64,000 nt of DNA from JAHFUI01 sp039931615 (lineage in GTDB: Bacteria; Acidobacteriota; Vicinamibacteria; Vicinamibacterales; CAVVIG01), in NCBI GenBank assembly GCA_039931615.1, contig JBDTRR010000004.1, positions 114,901 to 178,900 of the forward strand. Direction: 5' to 3'. The first letter of the stretch is position 1; every line of letters begins with the position of its first letter. Shown here piece by piece: positions 16,440 through 24,913 of the stretch. The notes under the pieces are model-generated. The model was given only the letters and a program-made list of their open reading frames with translations, did no database searches and was not told the origin of the DNA. The translations under genes were made by a program, and so were the position numbers.

Positions 16440-17450
16440 ATGAGCAAGCGAAGCATGATTGACGGACTGATGGCCGCGGTGGCGGTCACATCAGTGATGT
16501 CGATATCGGTGGCGGCGCAACAGAAACCGGCGGCGGCGGCGAAACCTGCGGTCAGGAGGGCCGACAGCGTTCCCAAGACGCCGTGGGGCGATCCGAACAT
16601 CGCGGGCGTGTTCACCAACAACGACGAGAGCGGCATTCCGATTGAGCGGCCGAACCAGTTCGAGGGAAAGCAGCTCGAGGACGTCTCCGAGGGCGAATTG
16701 CAGCAGCTGCGCGATCAGCGCGAGAACCAGCGCGTCGCGGCGGCGCCCAACCTTGGCGGCATTCCCGGCACCAACCCGGTCCATTGGTTCGAGAACTTCG
16801 GCGCCAAGAACAGCCGCGCCTGGTCGCTGATCGATCCGGCCGACGGCCGCATCCCGCCGACCACCGACGAGGCGCGCCGCCGGCCCGTCGTCCGCGGCGG
16901 CAGCAGCTTCGGCGGCGGGCCGTTCAACAGCCACGAGGATTTCAGCCTCTACGACCGCTGCATCACGCGCGGCATTCCCGGCTCGATGATGCCGGCGATC
17001 TACGGCAACGCCTACGAGATCTTGCAGGGCCCGGGCTGGGTCGGGATCCGCTACGAGATGATTCATGAGGCGCGCATCATCCCGCTCGACGGCCGTCCCC
17101 ACCTCGGCAAGGGCGTTCAGCTGGACATGGGCGATCCGCGCGGCCACTGGGAAGGCGATACCCTGGTGATCGAGACCACCAACTTCACCCGGCGGAGTGC
17201 CTACCGCAACGCCAACCCCGACACGTTCAAGCTGATCGAGCGTTTCAAGCCGGTCTCCCCCGAACTGGTCGAGTGGTCGGTGACCATCAACGACCCGACC
17301 ACCTGGACCAGGCCGTGGACGTTCGCGATGAACCTCACCAGGGGCGGCGCCGCCCAGCAGCCATTCGAGTACGCGTGTCACGAAGGCAATTACGGCATGG
17401 AGAACATGCTGAACGCCGCCCGCAAAGCGGAACGGGACGCGGCCAAGTGA
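16440..17450 (+). CDS. Secreted CITRG/CHEGNYG-family protein, tandem copy 4
   Basis: 336 residues with signal peptide (LMAAVAVTSVMSISVAAQQ). It carries the same ordered blocks as its neighbours: TPWGDPNIAGVFTNNDESG, EDFSLYDRCITRGIPGSMM, RYEMIHEARIIPLDGRPH, MGDPRGHWEGDTLVIETT, ERFKPVSPELVEWSVT and EYACHEGNYGMENMLNAAR. Departures from the other copies include the Gly-rich GGSSFGGGPFN linker before the central motif and RGGAAQQ in place of the KDPTQ-type loop. It is followed immediately by a heptamer repeat that separates it from copy 5. Confidence 0.82.
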   Translation: MSKRSMIDGLMAAVAVTSVMSISVAAQQKPAAAAKPAVRRADSVPKTPWGDPNIAGVFTNNDESGIPIERPNQFEGKQLEDVSEGELQQLRDQRENQRVAAAPNLGGIPGTNPVHWFENFGAKNSRAWSLIDPADGRIPPTTDEARRRPVVRGGSSFGGGPFNSHEDFSLYDRCITRGIPGSMMPAIYGNAYEILQGPGWVGIRYEMIHEARIIPLDGRPHLGKGVQLDMGDPRGHWEGDTLVIETTNFTRRSAYRNANPDTFKLIERFKPVSPELVEWSVTINDPTTWTRPWTFAMNLTRGGAAQQPFEYACHEGNYGMENMLNAARKAERDAAK

Positions 17451-17482
17451 ATTAGGAATTAGGAATTAGGAATTAGGAATTA
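17450..17482. repeat. Heptameric GGAATTA tandem repeat
   Basis: About four and a half copies of GGAATTA directly after the stop of tandem copy 4. Same seven-base period as the other AATT-rich repeats in the window. Confidence 0.8.
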
Positions 17483-17510
17483 ACTGCGCCAGTCCTGTTC
17501 GCTCGTAATA

Positions 17511-17528
17511 GTCCGGCTGAAGCCGGAT
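17511..17528. repeat. Dispersed hairpin GTCCGGCT-ga-AGCCGGAT
   Basis: Eight-base stem with a G:T closing pair and a two-base loop, between tandem copies 4 and 5, about 60 bases before the copy 5 start. Followed by CCTCCTACG, a drifted version of the usual CACTACGTACG flank. Confidence 0.75.
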
Positions 17529-17586
17529 CCTCCTACGAAGGGACGATCGGTCGCGCGGGCTCGCAGGGCGCCGCAAGGAGATGTCA

Positions 17587-18729
17587 ATGGCCAGGCGATG
17601 GGTGGAGATGGCGGGCGCAATCGTGGCGGCGAGCGGCGTCGCGGTGCTCGCCGCCGGGACGATGTCGGCGCAGGCGGCGCAGTCCGGGTCACAGGCGTCG
17701 GCTGGCGCCCGTAGCGCCAGAACGGACGCGCGCAAGCCGTGGGTCATGCCGAAGACGCCGTGGGGCCATCCGGACCTCCAGGGTGTCTGGACCACCGACG
17801 ACATGCTCAGCATCCCGATGGAGCGGCCGGAGCAATTCGCCGGCCGGGCCGAGTTGACTGACGAGGAGTTCGCCGCGCGCGCCAAGAGAGACCAGACCGC
17901 GCTCGAGCGCAATCGCAACGCGGCCGGTGCCTTTCGCGGCGATGTCGGTTCGCGGACCTTCCGCCAGACATCGCGGGTGATCGAACCGGCGGACGGCCGT
18001 GTCCCGCCGACCACGCCCGAGGCGCAGCGCCGCGTCGCGCTTCGCCAGGCACAGCGCAGCAACGCCCCTTCGTCCTGGGAGGATCGGAGTCTCTACGACC
18101 GCTGCATCACCCGGGGCATCCTCGGCTCGACCCTGCCGGTGATCTACGGCAACGGCAACCAGATCTTCCAGACCCCCGACGCGGTCGTCATCAACTACGA
18201 GATGGTGCACGACACGCGCGTCATCCCGCTCGATGGACGCCCGCACGTCGGGTCGAAGATCAAGACCTACCTGGGCGACGCGCGCGGCCACTGGGAAGGC
18301 AGCACCCTGGTGGTCGAGACGACAAACTTCCTCGACAACAGGACCGGCATCGGCGGCAACGGCGGCGGCGCGCCGACCAGCGAGCAGCTGAAGCTGGTCG
18401 AACGGTTCACGCGCGTCGAGGACGGGATCAAGTACGAGGCGGCGATCGACGATCCGAAGACGTTCACGCGGCCATGGAAGATCGGGATGACGTTCACGAC
18501 GCAGCCCGGCTACCAGATCCTGCCGTACGAATGCCACGAGGGAAACGTCGGCCTGTGGAGTATTCTCAGCGCCGCCCGCGTCTACGACAAACAGGTCGAG
18601 GACGCGGTGAAGAACGGGAAGCCGATGCCGGTGTCGATCTGGCTCGATCCGCCGGCCGGTCAGGCCGGCAACGTCTACGGGCCGCAGCCGAACCGGCCCG
18701 CGGCGCCAGCGGAGGGGGTCGAGCAGTAG
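17587..18729 (+). CDS. Secreted CITRG/CHEGNYG-family protein, tandem copy 5 (divergent)
   Basis: About 380 residues. AAGGAG ends at 17580, directly against an ATG at 17581, so the second ATG at 17587 has the correct spacing and is preferred. The signal peptide is GAIVAASGVAVLAAGTMSAQ. It keeps CITRGILGSTLPVIYGN, NYEMVHDTRVIPLDGRPH, LGDARGHWEGSTLVVETT and ECHEGNVGLWSILSAAR. It differs in having no HWYENYDAKN block, a glycine-rich insert (GGNGGGAPTS), FTRPWKIGMTF instead of TRPWTFAM, and a C-terminal extension with a PPAGQAGNVYGPQP tail. It is therefore the oldest or most specialised of the tandem set. Confidence 0.8.
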   Translation: MARRWVEMAGAIVAASGVAVLAAGTMSAQAAQSGSQASAGARSARTDARKPWVMPKTPWGHPDLQGVWTTDDMLSIPMERPEQFAGRAELTDEEFAARAKRDQTALERNRNAAGAFRGDVGSRTFRQTSRVIEPADGRVPPTTPEAQRRVALRQAQRSNAPSSWEDRSLYDRCITRGILGSTLPVIYGNGNQIFQTPDAVVINYEMVHDTRVIPLDGRPHVGSKIKTYLGDARGHWEGSTLVVETTNFLDNRTGIGGNGGGAPTSEQLKLVERFTRVEDGIKYEAAIDDPKTFTRPWKIGMTFTTQPGYQILPYECHEGNVGLWSILSAARVYDKQVEDAVKNGKPMPVSIWLDPPAGQAGNVYGPQPNRPAAPAEGVEQ

Positions 18730-18845
18730 CCGGTGTTCTGGCTCGTCGCCCCCCTCGTGCGTGGGATTCGGCCCTCGTACGTGGGATCCGGCTTTCAGCG
18801 TGGGAGAAAATCGATCTTTCTCATCCTCAGTCGGATTGATCCGTA

Positions 18846-18863
18846 GTCCGACTAAAGTCGGAC
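18846..18863. repeat. Dispersed hairpin GTCCGACT-aa-AGTCGGAC
   Basis: Perfect eight-base stem with inner triplet GAC/GTC, followed by GCCACGTACT. A broken relative (GTACGTGGGATCCGGCTTTCAG) lies at 18777-18797. Both are in the 170-base gap before the membrane-protein gene, which otherwise shows nothing I recognise. Confidence 0.75.
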
Positions 18864-18900
18864 GCCACGTACTCCACGCGATCGCAGTAAGCTTCTGCCG

Positions 18901-19629
18901 GTGTCTGGCGTCACTCGCACCGTCGCCCGCCGGGTCGATCGCCGAATCGACCGTGCTTTCTACACCGGCATGGCGGTCGCGGTCGTCGTCGCCGTGTCAG
19001 TCGGGTTCGCGCCCACCTACTTTCTGCGTTCTCGTTTTCAGACGACGGGCCTGCCGCTGTATCTCCAGGTCCACGGTCTGGCGTTCTCCGCCTGGGTCGT
19101 CCTGTTCACGGCGCAGACGCTGCTGGTGGCGGCGCGGCGCACCGACGTGCATCGGCGTCTGGGGTGGGCCGGCGTGGCGCTTGCCGTGGTGATGGTCGTG
19201 GCCGCGGCCGGGGCGGCAATCTTCTCGGGCCGGCGCGACATCGGCGCCGGCCAGGGCGACGCCGCGCTGACGTTTCTCGCCACGCCCTTCCTGTCGATTC
19301 TGGTCTTCGTCATCCTGGTCGCCGCCGCTGTCTCCTTCCGTCGTCGGCCGGAGACGCACAAGCGCCTGATGCTGCTGGCGACGATCAGCATCCTGGACGC
19401 CGCCGTGGCGCGATGGCCGTTCGAGATCCTGTCGACCTCGGACTGGGCGCTCTACTTCTGGACCGACCTGCTGATCGTCGGGGCCATCCTCTACGATCTC
19501 GCCTCGCGCCGCCGCGTCCATCCGGCCGACGTCGTTGGCGGCGTGCTGATCGTCGCCGGGCAGACGTTGCGCACCGTTCTCGGTGAGACCGACGCGTGGC
19601 ACACGATCGCCCGCGCCATCCTGGGGTAG
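18901..19629 (+). CDS. Uncharacterised six-to-seven-helix membrane protein
   Basis: 242 residues, GTG start. An N-terminal Arg-rich stretch is followed by about seven hydrophobic helices (AVAVVVAVSVGFAPTYFL, VVLFTAQTLLVAA, AGVALAVVMVVAAAGAAIF, FLSILVFVILVAAAVSF and others). Motifs such as YLQVHGLAFSAWVV, DVHRRLGWAG and RRPETHKRLMLLATI recur in a family of small bacterial membrane proteins, similar in layout to DUF2306-type proteins, with histidines that could face a haem or quinone. The function is not known. It sits between the secreted tandem family and the TonB-dependent receptor on the same strand. Confidence 0.7.
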   Translation: MSGVTRTVARRVDRRIDRAFYTGMAVAVVVAVSVGFAPTYFLRSRFQTTGLPLYLQVHGLAFSAWVVLFTAQTLLVAARRTDVHRRLGWAGVALAVVMVVAAAGAAIFSGRRDIGAGQGDAALTFLATPFLSILVFVILVAAAVSFRRRPETHKRLMLLATISILDAAVARWPFEILSTSDWALYFWTDLLIVGAILYDLASRRRVHPADVVGGVLIVAGQTLRTVLGETDAWHTIARAILG

Positions 19630-19643
19630 AGCGAGCGAGGGAA

Positions 19644-19716
19644 TTGCTGATTGCGGATTGCAAATTGCGGATTGTGAATCGTAATCGTAAATTGTCAATT
19701 GTGAATTGTGATTCGA
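19644..19716. repeat. Heptameric GGATTGC / GAATTGT repeat
   Basis: A run of seven-base units that drifts from GGATTGC-like to GAATTGT-like words in the leader of the TonB-dependent receptor. It is followed by the ribosome-binding site AAGGAGG at about 19730-19736. Confidence 0.75.
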
Positions 19717-19741
19717 CTCCGATGTTCGGAAGGAGGAACCC

Positions 19742-22684
19742 ATGCGTGCATTGCTGAGGACGTGGCTCGTGCTTGCCTGCGTGCTGGTGCCGGCGGCGGC
19801 GTTCGCCCAGGCGTCGATTACCGGCGTCGTTCGAGACACGTCGGGGGCCGTACTTCCCGGCGTCACCGTCGAAGCGTCGAGCCCTGAGCTGATCGAAAAA
19901 GTCCGCGCCGCGGTCACCGACGGCAGCGGCCAGTACCGGATCGAGAATCTGCGGCCGGGGACCTATGCGGTCACCTTCTCGTTGACGGGATTCAGCACGG
20001 TCAAACGCGAAGGGCTCGAACTGGCGGGCGCGTTCACGGCGACACTGAACGGCGACCTTCGGGTCGGCGCCGTCGAGGAGACCATCACCGTCAGCGGCGA
20101 GACGCCGATCGTCGACGTGCAGAGCGCCAAGCGGCAGCAGACGCTCACCAGCGATGTCATCGCCGCGATTCCGACGGCGCGGGTCTATCACAGCATCATG
20201 AATCTGGTGCCCGGCGTGACCACGTCCGGCAGCCAGGATGTCGGCGGCCTGGCCGGTCCGTCGGTCATCGTCTTCGCCGTTCATGGCGGCCGCCTCAGCG
20301 AGGGCCGTCTCCAGGTCGATGGCCTGTCGGTGGGTGCGGCGGTGGGCGGCAGCGGCACCTCCTTCTACGTCGTCGATATCGGCAACAGCCAGGAAGTCAC
20401 CTTCAGCACCTCCGGCGGACTGGGCGAAGCGGAGACCGGCGGGCCGGTGATGAACGTCGTGCCGCGCCAGGGTGGCAACGGCATCAAGGGCACTTTCTTC
20501 GGCAACTACGCCACCGGCGCCTGGCAGTCCAGTAACTACACCGACGCGCTCAAGGCCGCCGGCCTGCTCGGGCCGAATCGGCTGCAGAAAATCTGGGACG
20601 TCAATGCCTCGTTCGGCGGTCCGATCCGCAAGGACCGCGTCTGGTACTACGTCGGCGGGCGGACGCAGGGCAATCGCAAGCTGGTCGAGGGGATGTACTA
20701 CAACCTGAACGCCGGCGACCCGACCAAATGGGCCTACGAGCGCGACCTCTCGCGCCAGGCGATCGACGACGGGACGTGGAAAAACGTCAGCCTGCGCCTG
20801 ACGGTGCAGGGGACGCCGCGCAACAAGGTCAACCTGTTCTGGGACGAACAGGATCTGTGCGTGTCGTGCATCGGCGGCGGCACCGCGACCACTGCGCCGG
20901 AGGCGGCGACCGAGACGATCGGGCGGCCGCAGCGGGCCCAGCAGGTCACCTGGACGTCGCCGGTGACCAACCGGCTGCTTCTCGAAGCCGGATTCGGGAC
21001 GGTGCTGATCCGCTACGGCGGCCTCGAGCGCGATGGCAACAACCGCGATCTGATCCGGGTGGTCGAGCAGGCGGGGATCATCCCCAATCTGACCTACCGG
21101 GCACAGAACTGGTCGCGGCCGTGGAGCGGGACATACAGCTGGCGGGCGTCGGCGTCCTACATCACCGGCGCCCACAGCATGAAGGTCGGCTACTGGGGCG
21201 CGCTCTATGATGCCTGGACGCTCAGCTTCACCAACAATCAACGACTCCAGTACCGCTTCAGCAACGGTGTGCCGAACCAGCTGACGATGTCGGGGAACCC
21301 GTTCCTGGTGATCAACAACACGACCCCGTCGTCGATTTACGCGCAGGATCAGTCGACGTTCGGCCGGCTGACGCTGCAGGGCGGCATCCGGTTCGACTAC
21401 GCCTCAAGCTCGTACCCCGCGCAGCAGATCGGTCCGGAGAAGTTTATTCCTGTGGCGATCACCTTTCCAGCGGCGTCTGGAACGGCCTTCAAGGACGTCA
21501 CGCCACGGCTCGGCGCGACCTACGATCTGTCGGGCAATGGAAAGACCGCCGTCAAGGTGACGCTGGGCAAATATCTCGAGGCGTCGAGCGCGGCCGGCAC
21601 CTACACGGCGCTCAATCCGATCAGTCGCGTGGCGACGACGACGACGCGGGCGTGGACCGACAGCAACCAGAATTTCGTGGCGGACTGCGATCTCCTGAAC
21701 CCGGTGGCGCAGAACCTGAGCGCCAGCGGCGGCGACGTGTGCGGGCAGTGGGCCAATGCCAGCTTCGGCAAGAGCTCTTTCGACACGAACTACGATACCG
21801 CCGTGACGCAGGGCTGGGGCGTCCGGCCCTACAACTGGGATTTCGGCGTGTCGGTGCAGCACGAAATCGTGCCGCGGCTGTCGGCCACGGTCGGCTATTT
21901 CCGGCGCATCTACGGTAACTTCCTAGTCACCGACAACCTTGCCGTGGAATCGGCGGACTACACCGCCTTCAGCATCCCGGTCCCGGTGGATGCCCGGCTG
22001 CCCGGCGGCGGCAGCGGGACGCTGGCCGGCCTCTACGACGTCAGCGCGGCGAAATTCGGCCAGATCAACAACCTCGTGACCGACTCGGGCCGCTACGGGA
22101 AACAGACTGAACGCTGGAACGGCGTCGACCTCAGTCTCGACGCGCGGCTGCGCAGCCTGACGGTTCAAGGCGGGTTCAGCACCGGGCAGACCGTGACCGA
22201 CAATTGCGAGATCCGGTCCGCGCTGCCGGAGAGCGCCGCGCTGAACCCGTTCTGCCACGTCGCGGCCGGCTTCCTGACCCAGTTCAGGGGCCTCGGGTCC
22301 TACACGTTGCCGAAGATCGATCTGCGCGTCAGCGCCACGTTCCAGAGCAAGCCCGGCGCGCAGCTCGCGGCCAACTACGTCGCGGCGAACGCCGTCGTCG
22401 CGCCGTCGCTCGGCCGCAGCCTCTCGGGCGGCAATCCCAACGTGACGGTGAACGTGATCGCGCCGGGAGACCTTTACGGCGACCGCATCAACCAGCTCGA
22501 TTTTCGCATCGCGAAGATCCTGCGACTCGGCCGGGCGCGGGCGCAGGTGGGAGTCGATTTCTACAACGCGCTGAATTCCAGCGCGGTCCAGACCTACAAC
22601 CAGACGCTCGGATCGGCGTACCTCACGCCGACGCTGGTCCTGCCGTCGCGGTTTGCGAAGGTCAGCGCGCAGATCGACTTCTAG
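19742..22684 (+). CDS. TonB-dependent receptor with N-terminal carboxypeptidase-regulatory-like domain
   Basis: 980 residues with a signal peptide (WLVLACVLVPAAAFAQ). Residues about 22-105 form a carboxypeptidase-regulatory-like beta-sandwich (ITGVVRDTSGAVLPGVTV, SGQYRIENLRPGTYAVTFSL). A plug region follows (VEETITVSGETPIVDVQ), then a long beta-barrel ending in an aromatic residue (KVSAQIDF). This is the Acidobacteriota/Oar-like receptor type that imports large or scarce substrates across the outer membrane using TonB energy. Its ribosome-binding site AAGGAGG is well placed. It follows the secreted tandem family, so those proteins could handle its ligand, though that is only a position-based guess. 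No SusD partner is present. Confidence 0.88.
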   Translation: MRALLRTWLVLACVLVPAAAFAQASITGVVRDTSGAVLPGVTVEASSPELIEKVRAAVTDGSGQYRIENLRPGTYAVTFSLTGFSTVKREGLELAGAFTATLNGDLRVGAVEETITVSGETPIVDVQSAKRQQTLTSDVIAAIPTARVYHSIMNLVPGVTTSGSQDVGGLAGPSVIVFAVHGGRLSEGRLQVDGLSVGAAVGGSGTSFYVVDIGNSQEVTFSTSGGLGEAETGGPVMNVVPRQGGNGIKGTFFGNYATGAWQSSNYTDALKAAGLLGPNRLQKIWDVNASFGGPIRKDRVWYYVGGRTQGNRKLVEGMYYNLNAGDPTKWAYERDLSRQAIDDGTWKNVSLRLTVQGTPRNKVNLFWDEQDLCVSCIGGGTATTAPEAATETIGRPQRAQQVTWTSPVTNRLLLEAGFGTVLIRYGGLERDGNNRDLIRVVEQAGIIPNLTYRAQNWSRPWSGTYSWRASASYITGAHSMKVGYWGALYDAWTLSFTNNQRLQYRFSNGVPNQLTMSGNPFLVINNTTPSSIYAQDQSTFGRLTLQGGIRFDYASSSYPAQQIGPEKFIPVAITFPAASGTAFKDVTPRLGATYDLSGNGKTAVKVTLGKYLEASSAAGTYTALNPISRVATTTTRAWTDSNQNFVADCDLLNPVAQNLSASGGDVCGQWANASFGKSSFDTNYDTAVTQGWGVRPYNWDFGVSVQHEIVPRLSATVGYFRRIYGNFLVTDNLAVESADYTAFSIPVPVDARLPGGGSGTLAGLYDVSAAKFGQINNLVTDSGRYGKQTERWNGVDLSLDARLRSLTVQGGFSTGQTVTDNCEIRSALPESAALNPFCHVAAGFLTQFRGLGSYTLPKIDLRVSATFQSKPGAQLAANYVAANAVVAPSLGRSLSGGNPNVTVNVIAPGDLYGDRINQLDFRIAKILRLGRARAQVGVDFYNALNSSAVQTYNQTLGSAYLTPTLVLPSRFAKVSAQIDF

Positions 22685-22691
22685 CTAGGCC

Positions 22692-22738
22692 TCATTCGAT
22701 TTGTTATTGCTAATTGTTAATTGCTAATTGTTAATTAT
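22692..22738. repeat. Heptameric TAATTGT / TAATTGC repeat
   Basis: Alternating seven-base units TAATTGC and TAATTGT fill the short gap between the TonB-dependent receptor and the acyl-CoA ligase gene. Confidence 0.8.
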
Positions 22739-22752
22739 TTGCGTCAGCCGGT

Positions 22753-24657
22753 ATGCCTCTCATCACGCCAATCGTCGAGCGGTGGATTCAGGACGGACGG
22801 CTCGATCCCGAGGGTTTCTGGGCGCGTGCGGCGGACCAGCTGCCGTGGTTCCGGCGCTGGGATCGCGTGTTCGAATGGAACCCGCCGACGTTCCGCTGGT
22901 TCATCGGCGCCGAGACGAACCTCGCCTACAACGCGCTCGATCGCCACGTCGCCGGCGGCCGCGGCGGTCACGCCGCGCTGGTCTACTTCAACGAACGCGG
23001 CGACCGGGCGGTCTTCACCTACGCCCAGCTGCTCCATGGGGTGAAGCGGGTGGCGGCGGCGCTGCGTGGCTTCGGCATTGGCAGGGGAGATCGTCTGACG
23101 ATCTACATGCCGCCCTGTCCCGAGGCGATCATGCTGATGCTGGCGACCGTCCGCATCGGCGCGATCCACTCGGTGATCTTCGCCGGCTTCGGGGCGAAAG
23201 CGCTGGCCGATCGGATCGAGGCGAGCGGGTCGCGGCTGGTCTTCACCGCCGATGCCACCTGGCGCAAGGGCCGGACCGTCCGGTTGAAGGAGATCGTCGA
23301 TGCGGCGCTCGAGACGGCCCCCGTCGAACGCGTCATCGTGCTGCAGCGAACGGCGCAGCCCGCCCCGCTGCGCGCCGGCCGCGACGTGACGTGGACCACC
23401 TTTGTCGCCGCGGCAGGCGACCACAGCGGCGACTGCGAGCGGATGGAGGCGAACGAAGCGGCCTACATCCTGGCGACGTCCGGAACGACCGCGAAGCCGA
23501 AGCTGGCGATCCATACCCACGGCGGCTATCAGGTCCATATCTTCAGCATGGGGCAGTGGTGCTTCGGGCTGAAGCCGTCCGACGTCTGGTGGGCGACGTC
23601 GGACATCGGCTGGATCGTCGGCCACAGCTGCATGGTCTACGCGCCGCTGATCACCGGCTGCACGACGCTGGTGTTCGAAGGCGCGCTCGACCACCCGGGG
23701 CCGGAAGCGAACTGGCGGATCGCGGTGGAGGAGTTCGGCGTCAGCGGCATCTTCACGTCGCCGACCGCGATCCGTATGCTGATGAAGTACGGCGATGCGC
23801 CTTTGCGCGGTGTCGACCATGCCCGCCTCGAGCGGGTGGTCTGCGCCGGTGAAGTGCTCAATCCGGCCGCGCTCGACTGGCTGCAGAACACCGTGCTCGA
23901 CGGCCGCGTGCCGGTGATCGATCACATGTGGCAGACCGAGACCGGCGGGCCGGTGTTCGGCAACCCGTACGGGATCGGGATGCTGCCGATCAAGCCAGGC
24001 TCGGCCACCATTCCGCTGCCCGGGATCGAGGCGGCGGTGCTGACCGCCGACGGCGAGCCGTGCGCGCCGGGCGAGAAGGGCATCATGGTGATCCGGCGGC
24101 CGTTCCCCGGCCTGATCGCCGCGCTGTGGGGCGAACCGGAGCGCTACGGCCGCGACTACTGGGCGCGTATCCCCGGCGTCTACTACACCGGCGACTCCGC
24201 CCACGTCGATGAAGACGGCTACGTCTGGTTCGCCGGCCGATCGGACGAGATCATCAAGATCGCCGGCCACCGGATCGGCACCATCGAGGTGGAGAGCGCG
24301 TTCCTGACGCACCCCGCGGTCGCCGAATGCGGTGTGATCGGACGGCCGGACGAGACGCGCGGCGAGGTCGTCTCGGCCTTCGTGCTGCTCAAGAACGGGC
24401 AGACGCCATCGCCCGAGCTGCGTCAGGCGCTGCTCAGTACGGTCCGCCGCGAGATGGGGCCGGTGGCGGTGATCGGCGAGCTGAACTTCGTCACCATGCT
24501 GCCGAAGACGCGGAGCGGCAAGATCATGCGCCGGGTGTTGAGGGCGGTGATCCTGGATCGCGATCCCGGCGACATCACCACCATCGAGGACGAGGGCTCG
24601 GTCGACGAGGCCCGCCAGGCGTGGGCGCAGATGAAGGCGGAGATCAGATCGAGCTGA
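22753..24657 (+). CDS. Acetyl/propionyl-CoA synthetase-like AMP-forming ligase
   Basis: 634 residues, the length of the acetyl-CoA synthetase family. Motifs in order: P-loop-like TSGTTAKPKLAIHTHGG, aromatic and acid residues WATSDIGWIVGHSCMVY, MWQTETGGP, YYTGDSAHVDEDGYVW, the hinge FAGRSDEIIKIAGHRIGT, and the C-terminal catalytic lysine segment LPKTRSGKIMRR, which is the usual site of lysine acetylation. It activates a short carboxylate through an acyl-AMP to the CoA thioester. It lies just upstream of an acrylyl-CoA-reductase-like gene on the same strand, so propionate or acrylate may be the substrate. The substrate assignment is inference. Confidence 0.85.
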   Translation: MPLITPIVERWIQDGRLDPEGFWARAADQLPWFRRWDRVFEWNPPTFRWFIGAETNLAYNALDRHVAGGRGGHAALVYFNERGDRAVFTYAQLLHGVKRVAAALRGFGIGRGDRLTIYMPPCPEAIMLMLATVRIGAIHSVIFAGFGAKALADRIEASGSRLVFTADATWRKGRTVRLKEIVDAALETAPVERVIVLQRTAQPAPLRAGRDVTWTTFVAAAGDHSGDCERMEANEAAYILATSGTTAKPKLAIHTHGGYQVHIFSMGQWCFGLKPSDVWWATSDIGWIVGHSCMVYAPLITGCTTLVFEGALDHPGPEANWRIAVEEFGVSGIFTSPTAIRMLMKYGDAPLRGVDHARLERVVCAGEVLNPAALDWLQNTVLDGRVPVIDHMWQTETGGPVFGNPYGIGMLPIKPGSATIPLPGIEAAVLTADGEPCAPGEKGIMVIRRPFPGLIAALWGEPERYGRDYWARIPGVYYTGDSAHVDEDGYVWFAGRSDEIIKIAGHRIGTIEVESAFLTHPAVAECGVIGRPDETRGEVVSAFVLLKNGQTPSPELRQALLSTVRREMGPVAVIGELNFVTMLPKTRSGKIMRRVLRAVILDRDPGDITTIEDEGSVDEARQAWAQMKAEIRSS

Positions 24658-24694
24658 CGCGTCGCCGCTCAGCGGGTGTTCCCCTGTTGCCGCC

Positions 24695-24880
24695 TCAGCC
24701 GGCCGGCCAGCGCCAGCCGTCGGCGATCCGGCGCACGCTCTTGACGTGCAGGATGCGGTCGGCGCGGTGCCGGCCCGGACTGCCGGTCAGGACGACCCGG
24801 TCGCCAATCCGCAGCGTCGCTTCGGTGATGCCCGCATCGGGCAGGTCGCGGCGATCCCACCATTCGATGACATCTCTGTC
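24695..24880 (-). pseudogene. C-terminal remnant of a DUF6152-like secreted protein
   Basis: The antisense frame reads EWWDRRDLPDAGITEATLRIGD, then RVVLTGSPGRHRADRILHVKSV and DGWRWPAG, followed by a stop. It resembles the C-terminal half of small secreted OB-fold-like proteins (the DUF6152 type) with the pattern GD-V-TG-P-R. No start or signal peptide remains, because the reading frame runs into the 5' end of the oxidoreductase gene on the other strand. It lies in the 255-base gap where nothing else is seen, and is probably decaying. A chance open frame in GC-rich DNA cannot be excluded. Confidence 0.4.
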
Positions 24881-24913
24881 AGACTCAAAGGAGTAAGCTC
24901 TTCGAACCCCATC

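Noticed and set aside
19385..21241. A 618-codon antisense frame over the TonB receptor
   Set aside because: Composition is that of a shadow frame (Arg/Asp/Ala-rich); the receptor frame has a signal peptide, regulatory domain and ribosome-binding site.
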